Shown piece by piece: positions 1 through 9,248 of a stretch of 64,000 nucleotides of DNA; positions within the stretch are counted from its first letter, which is position 1, and each line of letters begins with the position of its first letter. Made by a program: the position numbers and the translations under genes. The stretch is from G965197675 sp965197675 (GTDB lineage Bacteria; Chloroflexota; Dehalococcoidia; Plut-88900): assembly GCA_965197675.1 (NCBI GenBank), contig OZ240221.1, forward strand, positions 1-64,000, in the 5' to 3' direction. Below the pieces are notes generated by a model, which was not told the origin of the DNA, did not search any database, and saw only the letters and a list, made by a program, of their open reading frames with translations.

Positions 1-1906
1 ACCTCACGAAGGTGCCGCCACTGGCGTAGGTGGAATAGTGCGAGACATTTTCGCTATGGGGGCTCGACCCATCGCCCTCCTCAACTCCCTGAGATTCGGG
101 GTGTTGGGGAGTGATCGCAATCGCTACCTTTTCAATGGGGTGGTAGGGGGGATCGCCGACTATGGAAACTGTCTGGGCATTCCCAACGTAGGCGGAGAGG
201 TAGTCTTTTCGCCTTGTTACTCGGAGAACCCTTTGGTGAATGCTATGTGTGTGGGGCTTGTAGAGACGGATAAGCTGATCCGGGCTAGAGCGGAGGGAGC
301 GGGCAATCTTTTGATTCTGGTGGGTGCGGATACGGGACGGGACGGCATTCACGGCGCGTCTGGACTGGCATCTCGTACATTCGAGGAAGAGAGGGAGCTT
401 CGCTCTACGGTTCAGGTGGGCAATCCCTTCCTGGAGAAGGTATTGATCGAGGCGTGTCTGGAACTGGCCTGCACCGATGCGATAGTGGGAATAGCCGACC
501 TTGGAGCTGCAGGCCTTACGAGCGCCGTGGTGGAAAGCGCCGCAAGGGCGGGGAGTGGAGTTGAGGTGGATGTATCCAGGATATCCCGGAGAGAAACTGG
601 CATGTCGTCATATGAGGTCATGCTCTCCGAGTCTCAGGAACGGATGCTACTGATAGTCAAGGACGGGTGCGAGGCCAAGGTGAGAGAGATTACGGAACGA
701 TGGGATCTCCACACTAATCTCATCGGACGGGTGACCGAGAATGGTATGATAGAGGTGCTGGAAGAGGATGCTCCAGGGGCGACCCTACCCATCGGCCTTC
801 TTACCGACCCACCGCTTTACAGGCTGGAAGGTAAAAAGCCATCCGAACAGGAACGACTGCAAGCCATAGACTTGAGTGCCCTTCCTACACCCTCCGTTAG
901 TCCTTCCGAAGTGCTTTTGAGGCTCTTAGCCAGCCCTAATATCGCCAGCAAAAGATGGGTTCACCAGCAATACGACCATCAGGTGCAGACCAATACGGTC
1001 GTCGCTCCAGGCTCCGATGCGGCGGTCCTCCGGATCAAGGATACGAGTAAGGGAATTGCCCTAACCACCGATGGGAACGGCCGCTATTGCTACCTAGATC
1101 CTCACACAGGGGGAGCAATCGCAGTGGCCGAGGCTACTCGCAACGTGGTGTGCGTTGGCGCTGAGCCAATTGCCCTGACCGACTGCCTCAACTTCGGGAA
1201 TCCCGAAAGGCCAGAGGTCTACTACCAGTTGAAGGAGTGTATCAGAGGAATGGCTGAGGCGTGCAGGATATTTGACGTGCCCGTGGTTAGCGGTAACGTG
1301 AGTCTATATAACGAGACTCGGGGGCAGCCAATCTATCCCACTCCTGTTGTGGGCATGTTGGGACTGATAGAAGACATCGATAGGACATGTAGGATGGGAT
1401 TTAAGGATGAAGGGGACGTGGTAGTGATGTTGGGAGGAAGGGAAGACGACTCAGGTCTAGGCGGCAGCGAGTACTTAGAGGTGATGCATGACTTGGTGGC
1501 AGGAAGTCCAAGCCTGGACTTGAATCTGGAAAAGAGTGTGCAGGAGACCTGCCTGGGTTTGATAAGAGCCGGGTTGGTAAAATCGGCCCACGATTGCTCT
1601 CTGGGAGGGTTGGCCGTCGCACTGGCCCTATGCGCTATCAAGGGCGGGAAAGGGTTCCAAGGTGAGTTGGAGGATGATCTTAGATGGGATGCCCGCCTTT
1701 TCGGCGAGCCCCAGTCAAGGATAGTAGTTTCCTTAAACCCGGAAGTCCTAGACGAGGTAGAGAAGGTCGCTTCTAAAGCGGGGGTTCCACTCAAACGTCT
1801 CGGGCTAGTAGGGGGAGACCGATTCGGTATCCAGGGACTCATTGACCTATCCCTGAAGGATATAGATGAATGCTGGAATAATGGCCTTGCAAAAACTCTA
1901 GAATAG
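1..1906 (+). CDS. purL: Phosphoribosylformylglycinamidine synthase subunit PurL, 5' truncated by window edge
   Basis: Catalyses the ATP- and glutamine-dependent amidination of FGAR to FGAM in purine synthesis. The frame is already open at base 2, where it reads PHEGAATGVGG, the conserved N-terminal PurL signature; a GTG at 38 lies inside this motif, so it is not the start. The second half-domain begins near GSDAAVLRI and carries TDGNGRYCYLDP and DCLNFGNPE motifs typical of the PurS/PurQ-dependent small PurL (about 730 residues in full, so roughly the first 100 are missing here). The last codon is TAG at 1904. Cytoplasmic; probably part of a purine operon that continues to the left. Confidence 0.96.
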   Translation, partial: PHEGAATGVGGIVRDIFAMGARPIALLNSLRFGVLGSDRNRYLFNGVVGGIADYGNCLGIPNVGGEVVFSPCYSENPLVNAMCVGLVETDKLIRARAEGAGNLLILVGADTGRDGIHGASGLASRTFEEERELRSTVQVGNPFLEKVLIEACLELACTDAIVGIADLGAAGLTSAVVESAARAGSGVEVDVSRISRRETGMSSYEVMLSESQERMLLIVKDGCEAKVREITERWDLHTNLIGRVTENGMIEVLEEDAPGATLPIGLLTDPPLYRLEGKKPSEQERLQAIDLSALPTPSVSPSEVLLRLLASPNIASKRWVHQQYDHQVQTNTVVAPGSDAAVLRIKDTSKGIALTTDGNGRYCYLDPHTGGAIAVAEATRNVVCVGAEPIALTDCLNFGNPERPEVYYQLKECIRGMAEACRIFDVPVVSGNVSLYNETRGQPIYPTPVVGMLGLIEDIDRTCRMGFKDEGDVVVMLGGREDDSGLGGSEYLEVMHDLVAGSPSLDLNLEKSVQETCLGLIRAGLVKSAHDCSLGGLAVALALCAIKGGKGFQGELEDDLRWDARLFGEPQSRIVVSLNPEVLDEVEKVASKAGVPLKRLGLVGGDRFGIQGLIDLSLKDIDECWNNGLAKTLE

Positions 1907-1929
1907 TCCATTTTCCTCGTGACTTCTTC

Positions 1930-1958
1930 TTGTGTCCTCTGATGGCGTTCAATATAAT
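1930..1958 (+). promoter_or_regulatory. Candidate sigma-70 type promoter for rplI/dnaB
   Basis: TTGTGT at 1930-1935 and a perfect TATAAT at 1953-1958 are separated by 17 bases, in the 96-base gap between purL and rplI. The start codon of rplI lies 45 bases downstream. The -35 box matches only its first half. Confidence 0.5.
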
Positions 1959-2002
1959 GAATCTTAGAACCCGTTTTAACGTTCGTGAATTGAGAGGTTA
2001 TC

Positions 2003-3163
2003 GTGAGAGTAGTATTCCTTGAAGACGTTCCCAACGTAGCAGAAGCTGGGGATGTGAGAGATGTAAAGAACGGATACGGCAGGAACTATCTGTTCCCCAG
2101 GAACCTTGCCGTGCTGGCAACTCCAGACCAGCTCAGAAGGGTCGATTCTCTAAAGAAGTCTGCGGCCCAGAGACAGGAGGGCTCTGAAGCCAGAGCTCAA
2201 GAGCTCAGCGAAGTGTTGGAGGGCCTCACCATCACTATATCGGCTCGTTCCGGCCCCACAGGACGGCTCTATGGCTCGGTGTCTGCGGCTACGGTGGCCG
2301 AGGAGGTCTCTAAAGCTATTGGTCATGACATCGCCGGCAGGGAGATAGCGCTTCAGGAGCCGATAAAAGCTGTAGGGGCATATCAGACCTCCGTTAGATT
2401 GTCCTCGGAAATAGCTCCAGCCATAACCGTTGACGTGGTGGAGGAGGTAGTGGAGGAAAAGACCCCACCGCGTAAACGAAAGGCTAAGGCTCAACCAGCC
2501 AAGACCAAGGCTCGCGCAAAGAAAGAGGCCGTCCCAACAGAGCCAGAAGCTGAAACCGCCGCAGCAGTTGCTGAAGTCGCAGGGGAAGAACCAGAAGCCG
2601 AGGCTGTGGCAGAGGTCGTGGAGACCGTTACCGAGGAAGATGCTCCCGTCGAAGAGGGAGCAACGATGGTAGAAGCCGAGGCTGTGGCAGAGGTCGTGGA
2701 GACCGTTACCGAGGAAGATGCTCCTGTTGAAGAGGAAGCAACGATGGTAGAAGCCGAGGCTGTGGCAGAGGTCGTGGAGACCGTTACCGAGGAAGATGCT
2801 CCCATCGAAGAGAGAGCAACGATGGTAGAAGCCGAGGCTGTGGCAGAGGTCATGGAGACCGTTACCGAGGAAGATGCTCCCGTCGAAGAGGGAGCAACGA
2901 TGGTAGAAGCCGAGGCTGTGGCAGAGGTCATGGAGACCGTTACCGAGGAAGAGACTCCTGTTGAAGAGGGAGCAACGATGGTAGAAGCAGAGCTCCCGTT
3001 GAAGAGGCCGAGGCTGTGGAAACCGTTACCGAGGAAGCCACCGAGGTGGAGAAACCAGCTCAGGAAGCCGTTGAGGAGGAAGAGGGGAAGCCGCGCACCA
3101 GAGCCAGGGTGGCCAAAGCTAAAGCTGCATCAGAGCAGGAAGAAATCGACCAGAAGAGCGTAG
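2003..3163 (+). CDS. rplI: Ribosomal protein bL9 with long repeat-containing tail; probable frameshift near its end
   Basis: The first ~149 residues are bL9, a structural protein of the 50S subunit: it starts MRVVFLEDVPNVAEAGDV and has the GYGRNYLFP motif. GTG start with GAGAGG a few bases before it. After a Lys/Ala/Pro-rich linker (about 150-197) come five perfect-length 26-residue acidic repeats of the type EAEAVAEVVETVTEED. The frame then changes character abruptly into an Arg/Lys/Pro/Trp-rich tail (LPLKRPRLW and onward) that looks like an out-of-frame reading, and the acidic/basic continuation resumes in another frame up to 3273. Normal bL9 is about 150 residues, so the tail is lineage-specific. 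Followed by dnaB, a common neighbour of rplI. Confidence 0.9.
   Translation: MRVVFLEDVPNVAEAGDVRDVKNGYGRNYLFPRNLAVLATPDQLRRVDSLKKSAAQRQEGSEARAQELSEVLEGLTITISARSGPTGRLYGSVSAATVAEEVSKAIGHDIAGREIALQEPIKAVGAYQTSVRLSSEIAPAITVDVVEEVVEEKTPPRKRKAKAQPAKTKARAKKEAVPTEPEAETAAAVAEVAGEEPEAEAVAEVVETVTEEDAPVEEGATMVEAEAVAEVVETVTEEDAPVEEEATMVEAEAVAEVVETVTEEDAPIEERATMVEAEAVAEVMETVTEEDAPVEEGATMVEAEAVAEVMETVTEEETPVEEGATMVEAELPLKRPRLWKPLPRKPPRWRNQLRKPLRRKRGSRAPEPGWPKLKLHQSRKKSTRRA
2594..2983 (+). repeat. Five tandem 78-bp repeats inside rplI
   Basis: Copies begin at 2594, 2672, 2750, 2828 and 2906, each exactly 78 bases (26 codons). They differ by a few substitutions, for example Val/Met in EVVE versus EVME and the residue after APVEE (G, E or R). 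A sixth, shortened copy starts at 2984 and is where the reading frame is lost. Confidence 0.97.
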
Positions 3164-3273
3164 AGGCCTCGGTACGGAGAGCAAAACGCCGCGTAACCAG
3201 GGCCAAGGAAGACGTACAGGAACAGCCAGATAGAGAATCGGCAAGTAGCGATGAGGAAAAGGCCGAAAAATAG
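3001..3273 (+). pseudogene. Frame-displaced C-terminal tail of bL9
   Basis: In the frame starting at 3001 the sequence reads EEAEAVETVTEEATEVEKP, continuing the repeat motif, then a Lys/Arg/Glu-rich stretch ending EEKAEK, and stops at 3273, two bases before the dnaB ATG. Restoring this frame needs one 1- or 2-base change at about 2988-3000. It is therefore best read as the true end of rplI cut off by a frameshift, either real (repeat recombination) or an assembly/sequencing error. Confidence 0.7.
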
Positions 3274-3275
3274 GG

Positions 3276-4643
3276 ATGTACGCAGAGAAGCTCCCTCCCC
3301 ATGACATAGAGGCCGAAGAGGCTGTTATTGGCTCCCTACTTATAGACGGGGAAGTTATATCCAGAATCGCTACCCTTACTAGTGTTGACGATTTCTATAG
3401 GGAGCGCAATCGTTGGTGCTTCGATGCCTGCTACCAGCTATTTGATCGCAACACCGGTATAGACCAAGTCTCAGTGGCCAACGAGTTGTCTCGAATGGAG
3501 AAGCTAGATGCTGTTGGCGGTCTCGCATATCTCAGCCACCTGATATCTGTGGTTCCCACCTCTGTACACGTAGAACACTACGCAAGAATAGTGCGGCGCA
3601 TGGCTACCATGCGTCGAATCATAGAATCTGCGGGTGATATCGCCAGTATAGGATACGAAGGCGGACCCGATGAAGATCAAGCTCTCAGTCGCGCTGAGGA
3701 TATCCTGTTCAGACTTCGACGAGGTCAAGACTCCAGAGACTTTGTGCGCATCAAGGATGTGCTGGATCAGTATCTCGAGGAGAGCGGTTTTCGCCCTCAA
3801 GCGGAGGAGGGCGTTATACCTGTCGCGCTCAGCGGGTTCCACAACCTGGATACCTTGCTGGGGGGATTACACCGTTCAGACATGATAGTGCTGGCTGCAC
3901 GGCCCAGCCTGGGGAAAAGCAGTCTGTCCCTAAACGTAGCGCGATCTGCCGCTCTCGGACAGGGCGCTAAGGTGGGGATATTTAGCCTGGAGATGGGGAA
4001 GGAGCAGGTCGTCCAGCGCTTGCTTTCCGCCGAGGCGAAGGTCGATACCCAAAAGTTTAGACTGGGTCTGGGCGATTTCTCCGAAGCGGAACAGGGGCGA
4101 ATCATAGATGCTACGGGAAAGCTGGCGGAAGCGCCTATCTACGTAGATGACTCTCCTCTTCTTAGCATCGTTGAGTTGAGGAGTAAGGCTCGGCGGCTTC
4201 ACATGGAAGTGGGGCTGGACTTGGTCGTCGTGGACTATCTTCAGCTGATGCATGGCAACAACGGAGTGGACAACAGAGTGCAGGAGATGAGTGAAATCTC
4301 CCGTTCTCTAAAGGCGCTGGCTCGCGACTTGAACGTTCCTCTTCTGGCTCTATCTCAATTGAGCAGGGCCGTGGAGCTTAGGCCAACCCATAGACCTCAG
4401 CTTTCGGATCTACGGGAGAGTGGTAGCATTGAGCAGGATGCGGATGTGGTAATGTTCATCTATCGAGATGACGTCTACTATACCAAGGATGACTGGGACA
4501 GAATGCACCCCGATAGGCCATATCCCAAGGGAATCGCCGATATTATAGTGAGCAAGCATCGCCACGGTCCTACAGGCACTATACAGCTGCGTTTCAGAGA
4601 GAAGCTGGCCACCTTCGAACCCATCTCGATGATAGCTGCTTGA
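3276..4643 (+). CDS. dnaB: Replicative DNA helicase DnaB
   Basis: Hexameric 5'-3' helicase that unwinds the chromosome ahead of the replisome. 455 residues, normal for the family. The N-terminal domain begins with PHDIEAEEAVIGSLLID; the RecA-like C-terminal domain has Walker A ARPSLGKSS around residues 208-216, Walker B LVVVDYLQLM, and the LSQLSRAVE and DLRESGSIEQDAD motifs. The ATG lies two bases after the restored rplI frame and is followed eight bases later by a DnaD-domain gene and then a loader-like ATPase, so this looks like a replication-initiation operon. Confidence 0.97.
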   Translation: MYAEKLPPHDIEAEEAVIGSLLIDGEVISRIATLTSVDDFYRERNRWCFDACYQLFDRNTGIDQVSVANELSRMEKLDAVGGLAYLSHLISVVPTSVHVEHYARIVRRMATMRRIIESAGDIASIGYEGGPDEDQALSRAEDILFRLRRGQDSRDFVRIKDVLDQYLEESGFRPQAEEGVIPVALSGFHNLDTLLGGLHRSDMIVLAARPSLGKSSLSLNVARSAALGQGAKVGIFSLEMGKEQVVQRLLSAEAKVDTQKFRLGLGDFSEAEQGRIIDATGKLAEAPIYVDDSPLLSIVELRSKARRLHMEVGLDLVVVDYLQLMHGNNGVDNRVQEMSEISRSLKALARDLNVPLLALSQLSRAVELRPTHRPQLSDLRESGSIEQDADVVMFIYRDDVYYTKDDWDRMHPDRPYPKGIADIIVSKHRHGPTGTIQLRFREKLATFEPISMIAA

Positions 4644-4650
4644 GGAGCTT

Positions 4651-5370
4651 ATGCCAGGCTTTTCGGGATTCCCTTATGGGACTCAATATACACCCGTACC
4701 CAACCTGTTCTTTAGCTCCGTTCTACCTCAAATCAGTGACGTTGCTGAGCTCAAGATAGTCCTTCACGTCTTTTGGACTCTTCATCGAAAGAAGGACTAC
4801 CCTAGGTTTGTCACTTTCGATGAGCTAAGGAGTGACGTGACCTTGATGTCTGGCATTGTCCACGGCCATAGTAATGGCGAAGAAGCATTGGAGGAGGGGC
4901 TGAATAGTGCTATCTCCAGGGGATTGTTGCTTCCTCTTGAGTTGGAACACAAGGGGAGCCTCAAGCGGCTCTACTTCCTCAACAGTGAGGTCGATCGAGA
5001 GGCTCTGGAAAAGCTGAGAAGAGGAGAGGTGCGTCTGGGCGATTACCAGCTGAAAGAGCCTGCGTTGGTAAATGAGACATCTGATATCTTCAGCCTGTAC
5101 GAGGAAAACATAGGTGTAATAACGCCGCTGGTGGCCGAGCGATTGAAACAAGCCGAGACGTTGTATTCCTCTTCGTGGATTTCCGAAGCAATGCAAGAGG
5201 CAGTAGTTCACAACAGTCGTAGCTGGAGTTATATAGAAGCGATATTGAGGCGATGGGAGTCGGAGGGTAAGTCTGTTGGAGAAAATAGGAGACATCCTAG
5301 AAAAGATGAAGACACCCAAAAGTACTTCAGAGACAGATTCGGCAATCCGACCGGACGAGTCCGACGCTGA
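4651..5370 (+). CDS. DnaD-domain replication protein
   Basis: 239 residues. The C-terminal part (about 145-210, YEENIGVITPLVAERL through WSYIEAILRRW) matches the DnaD/DnaB-C domain used by Firmicutes primosome proteins to bind DNA and help helicase loading; the N-terminal part looks like a winged-helix region. ATG follows GAGGAG by four bases. It sits directly between dnaB and a DnaC/DnaI-like ATPase and overlaps the latter by 95 bases, which supports a role in helicase loading. No finer assignment to DnaD or Firmicutes-type DnaB is made. Confidence 0.85.
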   Translation: MPGFSGFPYGTQYTPVPNLFFSSVLPQISDVAELKIVLHVFWTLHRKKDYPRFVTFDELRSDVTLMSGIVHGHSNGEEALEEGLNSAISRGLLLPLELEHKGSLKRLYFLNSEVDREALEKLRRGEVRLGDYQLKEPALVNETSDIFSLYEENIGVITPLVAERLKQAETLYSSSWISEAMQEAVVHNSRSWSYIEAILRRWESEGKSVGENRRHPRKDEDTQKYFRDRFGNPTGRVRR

Positions 5371-6664
5371 AGAGACTAGCTGCCCCATCTGCGGTGGTTC
5401 TGGGTGGATCACCCTCGATGTTCCCCTGGACCATTCGGACTTTGGAATGGCCAAGCCGTGCCGATGTGCACTGGAGAAGTGGGACAGCAGTAAGTCCGAC
5501 AGGCTGCGGCGATACAGCAACCTTGGCCCCCTAACTCGTTTGATCTTCGATAATCTGCTTCCTCAAGGCAGGAGTACAGACCTGGAAAATCAGCGGCTGT
5601 TCAGCAAAGCCTTCGAGGCAGCTATGTCATACGCTGAGAACCCCGAGGGCTGGTTAGTGTTACTAGGGGCCAGTGGCAGCGGGAAGACTCATATAGCTGC
5701 CGCTATTGCCAACAGATCTATTCAACGGGGAATAAGAATATTTTTCATGGTGGTTCCGGATCTCCTGGACCATCTTCGTGCTACCTTCGCTCCAGGGAGT
5801 GACGTCACCTACGACGAGCTGTTTGAGCAGGTGCGAAATGTCCCCCTCTTGATTTTGGACGACCTTGGCACTCAGACTAGCAGCGCCTGGGCCTCCGAGA
5901 AGCTGTTTCAGGTGTTGAACCATCGGTTCAACGCCCAGCTACCCACTGTTATCACCACTAGTTCAATGTTGGATCACCTGGACGAGGGGTTGCAAAGCCG
6001 TCTGACCGATCCGGCATTCTCCAGGGTCTATGTTGTAGAGAAACATTCCAGTATTCTGAGAAACCTGGATAGCCTAGACCTACGCGTGCCTGCCCAAATG
6101 GTGTTCGAGACCTTTAATCCAGGGGGTAGGGGGCTCAGAGGAGAGGAACGACAGAATCTGGAGACAGTGTTCAGGGCCTGTCGCAGCTATGCTGAGTCCC
6201 TGGATGGGTGGTTGGTTCTGATGGGGCATCCGGGACGCGGCAAGACCCACCTGGCCGCCGCCATAGCCCATTATCAACGCGGCAGGGGAACGGATGTATT
6301 GTTTGTGTTGGTGTCCGATCTTTTGGACTATCTGCGCTCCACCTATGCGCCCGATAGCAAGATCACGTATGACGAGCTGTTCAACAAAGTCAAGTCGGCT
6401 GCCCTTCTTGTTCTGGACGACTATGGCGAACAGGCCGCTACGCCATGGGCCAAAGAGAAGCTGTACCAAATCATCAACTATCGCTACAATACCCGGTCGC
6501 CTACAGTTTTCACCACTAGCCTCTCTTTGGAGGAGATAGACCCTAGAATCAGCTCTCGCATGGAGGACCCCAGCTTGACCAACATCTTGCCCATCACCGC
6601 ACCCGACTATCGCAGCGACTACGTCTCACATCAAAGAGAGATGAGAGAGTCAGTGGGGGGTTAG
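5276..6664 (+). CDS. Helicase-loader-like ATPase with two tandem DnaC/IstB AAA+ domains
   Basis: 462 residues. A short N-terminal zinc-ribbon-like segment (CPICGGSGW ... CRCALEKW, about residues 36-70) is followed by two homologous AAA+ modules. Module 1 has Walker A GASGSGKTH, Walker B LLILDDLGTQ; module 2 has GHPGRGKTH and LLVLDDYGEQ. Both also share a DLLD(H/Y)LR segment and TYDELF between them, so they arose by internal duplication and both look ATP-competent. Family members (DnaC, DnaI) have one module and ~250 residues. TTG start at 5276 has GGAGG nine bases before it; an ATG at 5306 is the alternative. Overlaps the DnaD-domain gene; likely loads DnaB. Confidence 0.88.
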   Translation: MEKIGDILEKMKTPKSTSETDSAIRPDESDAEETSCPICGGSGWITLDVPLDHSDFGMAKPCRCALEKWDSSKSDRLRRYSNLGPLTRLIFDNLLPQGRSTDLENQRLFSKAFEAAMSYAENPEGWLVLLGASGSGKTHIAAAIANRSIQRGIRIFFMVVPDLLDHLRATFAPGSDVTYDELFEQVRNVPLLILDDLGTQTSSAWASEKLFQVLNHRFNAQLPTVITTSSMLDHLDEGLQSRLTDPAFSRVYVVEKHSSILRNLDSLDLRVPAQMVFETFNPGGRGLRGEERQNLETVFRACRSYAESLDGWLVLMGHPGRGKTHLAAAIAHYQRGRGTDVLFVLVSDLLDYLRSTYAPDSKITYDELFNKVKSAALLVLDDYGEQAATPWAKEKLYQIINYRYNTRSPTVFTTSLSLEEIDPRISSRMEDPSLTNILPITAPDYRSDYVSHQREMRESVGG

Positions 6665-6692
6665 ATAGCCTCCTTCTACACACTTCTACTCT

Positions 6693-7010
6693 ATGAGCTG
6701 TGTATTCTGTGACATAGTTGCCAGGAAAGAGCCTGCCACCATTCGCTACGAAGATGAAGATATTATCGTCTTCGATAACGCGCTGGACTGGGTGCCCGTC
6801 ATGCTATTGGTGGTCAAGAAGGACCATGCAAGTCAGGAGGAGCTATGGCAGGATATGTCGGAGATAGGAAAGGTGGCAGTGAAGATGGGCCAACTGTACT
6901 GTCCTGGGGGATTCAGGCTGCTATCTAACTTCGGGCGAGACGCTATGCAGAGCCAAACACACGGCCATCTGCACGTGATAGGGGGAACCTTCCTGGGCCC
7001 CTATGCCTAA
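6693..7010 (+). CDS. HIT family nucleotide-binding protein
   Basis: 105 residues, a compact HIT-domain protein (CVFCDIVARKEPA at the start, catalytic HGHLHV histidine triad near residue 91). Members hydrolyse or transfer nucleotides from substrates such as AMP-lysine or dinucleotides. The ATG has no clear Shine-Dalgarno sequence in the 28 bases after the preceding stop. Converges with the PAC2 gene on the other strand. Confidence 0.9.
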   Translation: MSCVFCDIVARKEPATIRYEDEDIIVFDNALDWVPVMLLVVKKDHASQEELWQDMSEIGKVAVKMGQLYCPGGFRLLSNFGRDAMQSQTHGHLHVIGGTFLGPYA

Positions 7011-7042
7011 GGGTCAGTGGTACACGTCAGATAAGAACCGGT

Positions 7043-7909
7043 TTACGAGTCCTCTTGTTGCTTCTTTCTCAGGAACTCTTCGAGACTCCGTATGATCTCG
7101 TCGCTTTGAAGAGGTTCCTGCTCCTCCTGCACTCCGATGGATTGCTCAAGCTGTTCCACGTATTGTCGCAGCTTTGGGTTCTGAGACAGCGCTTGGGCGA
7201 TCTGCTTCTCTAATTGTCGTACCCGACGATCGAGGTCATCAGTATTCAGCTCGATTCCTAGCAAAGGCGTTAAACGAGCCAATACGGCCCTCCACGCCTT
7301 GGGGTTCGCCGTTGGAAGATAATGAGGAGTACCGCACCAGATGCTGACAGATGGTAACCCTCGCTCACTGCATGCGTGCTGCAACATCGAATGTATGCCT
7401 GTTGGGCCCTGATAGTCTGTGAACTGAAGGTCGGACGCTTCTAGCTCTTTTCTCTGGCTCACGCTGGTTACCGAGGCGGAAACACCTGGTTCCCTGGAGT
7501 GGGGAATTGAATCGTAGTAGCTGCCCAACAGGTAAAGACAAGAGGGCTGGAATTCTTCTATGGCTGCAAAGAAGGCTTGGACATATTCTTGCCACCTTAG
7601 ATGGGGTTCGGCTCCCAGGAACAGAATAACGTCGAGTTGGTCATCAGGTGAGGTCGAACAGAAGAATTCGTTGCCAACGAAGTTAAATCGCTTTACCACT
7701 CCTTTGCTGATAAATGTGCTGGGTCTGAGGTTGGTGAAATCGTAAAACAGGTTAGAGTGTATCTCGGCATACTTTACCGCCCGAAGCTGTGTCTTGAGGT
7801 AGCCAACAGGTCCGGTGGATATCTCTCCTGCATTGGCCCATCCCGAGAACCCCGCCACGACACGCGGGTTAGAGAGGGAGGGTTTTTCCAGAATGTGAAG
7901 ATTTTCCAT
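7043..7909 (-). CDS. PAC2 family protein
   Basis: 288 residues. N-terminal VAGFSGWANAGEIS and the overall pattern match the PAC2 family, named after proteasome-assembly chaperones; the function of bacterial members is not established. The C-terminal ~60 residues are charged and probably coiled coil (RRVRQLEKQIAQAL, then an acidic EEQEPLQSDE stretch). The ribosome binding site is weak. Stand-alone gene, 32 bases from the convergent HIT gene. Confidence 0.85.
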   Translation of the reverse strand: MENLHILEKPSLSNPRVVAGFSGWANAGEISTGPVGYLKTQLRAVKYAEIHSNLFYDFTNLRPSTFISKGVVKRFNFVGNEFFCSTSPDDQLDVILFLGAEPHLRWQEYVQAFFAAIEEFQPSCLYLLGSYYDSIPHSREPGVSASVTSVSQRKELEASDLQFTDYQGPTGIHSMLQHACSERGLPSVSIWCGTPHYLPTANPKAWRAVLARLTPLLGIELNTDDLDRRVRQLEKQIAQALSQNPKLRQYVEQLEQSIGVQEEQEPLQSDEIIRSLEEFLRKKQQEDS

Positions 7910-8010
7910 AGGGGCCTTCTCCGAGAACCAGTCGCAACGAAACAGCTAGGTGGAACTCACGTCTTCTAGAGAGTATACCAATAAGAAGAGATAAGGGGCT
8001 AGGGTGGAAT

Positions 8011-9045
8011 CTACGAACCTGGCACGGGATATTTGGTAGGAAGCGCTTCCTTGAGTTGAACTCTCTTTTTTACTTCCTGGTTGGCCACGTATAGGGGCCA
8101 ATGTCCCGCCAGTACACTCACGGCTGCTTCAGCCACTCGGTGGTGAAGCAGCTCGAAAGCATTATCTGAGTAGGACGCGCTATGGGGCGTTAGCACCACG
8201 TTGTCCATCATCAGTAGAGGATTGTTGGGGTCGGGAGGTTCCTTCTCCAACACGTCCAGTCCAGCCCCAGCGATCCAGCCCTGCTTCAGCGCCTTTATAA
8301 GAGCCTGCTCATCTACAACCGGACCACGGGACGTATTTATGAGAAAGGCCGATGGCTTCATTAGTTGAAGCTCCTTCTCCCCTATGATGTGATGAGTCTC
8401 GGATGTTAGTGAAGTATGGAGCGATATGTAGTCAGACCTCTCCAACAGCTCGCGAAACCCCACCAATTGAATGCCGGAGGCGCGAGCAAGGCCTGGATCA
8501 ATATAAGGGTCGTATCCCAATACCTCCATGTGGAAAGCCTGAGCTTTAGAGGCCGTTGCCCTTGCTATGTTGCCGCAAGCTACCAGTCCTAAGGTCTGCC
8601 TGTGAACCGAACCCATGGGTGCAAACGGTTCCTTGCGCCATTTTCCATCACGCACCCACCCCTCCAATCGTACCAGCCTCTTTGCGCAGGCCAGGAGTAG
8701 CATCATGGTATGGTTGGATACCTCCCCTATGCAGAAGTCGGGGACGTTGGCCACTACAATACCCTTTTCAGTGGCTGCATCTGGGTCTACGGTATCGATA
8801 CCCACGCCGTAGCGCGCTATGACTCGACATTTGTTTAAGGCTTGTATCGCCTTCTTCCTGATGGGTGCTTGCGTGCATAGGATGGCATCGGCGTCCCTGC
8901 CTACCTCGATAACGTCATCCTCGGTGACACACTTTATTGCGGTTAGCTTGGCGCCTACCTCAGCCAGAGCCTCCTCTTCGATGTCTAGGGATGCTCCCAA
9001 GTTGTATGGGTCGGTGTGCAGTACATAAAACTTATCTGTGCTCAT
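8011..9045 (-). CDS. D-isomer-specific 2-hydroxyacid dehydrogenase
   Basis: NAD-dependent oxidoreductase of the phosphoglycerate dehydrogenase / C-terminal-binding-protein type. The Rossmann segment (GLVACGNIARAT) lacks the usual third glycine pattern, but the catalytic residues are present: Arg in NTSRGPVVDE, Glu in DVLEKEP and His in LTPHSAS. The ATG at 9045 (MSTDKF) is preferred over one 48 bases upstream because GGAGGG lies six bases before it. About 344 residues, standard length without an ACT domain. Substrate cannot be told from sequence. Confidence 0.9.
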   Translation of the reverse strand: MSTDKFYVLHTDPYNLGASLDIEEEALAEVGAKLTAIKCVTEDDVIEVGRDADAILCTQAPIRKKAIQALNKCRVIARYGVGIDTVDPDAATEKGIVVANVPDFCIGEVSNHTMMLLLACAKRLVRLEGWVRDGKWRKEPFAPMGSVHRQTLGLVACGNIARATASKAQAFHMEVLGYDPYIDPGLARASGIQLVGFRELLERSDYISLHTSLTSETHHIIGEKELQLMKPSAFLINTSRGPVVDEQALIKALKQGWIAGAGLDVLEKEPPDPNNPLLMMDNVVLTPHSASYSDNAFELLHHRVAEAAVSVLAGHWPLYVANQEVKKRVQLKEALPTKYPVPGS

Positions 9046-9248
9046 TGGTCCCTCCATGGCTGGCATAGTAACGGGCAAACAGAGATGCCGCAACCACCGA
9101 TCTCGTTCAGAATGATAGGTGACACATAGAATAGTGCCATCATGAAGGTAACCATAGCAGGATACCGAGGTCAGATAGGTTAGGAAGACGTGGCGAACTG
9201 AGCAGGGAGGACCGACGCAGGCTAAAGTAGTTTGACTACTACTAAGCC

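Noticed and set aside
2491..2931. Antisense ORF rich in Thr/Ser/Ala over the rplI repeats
   Set aside because: It exists only because the repeat length is a multiple of three and lacks stops on the other strand.
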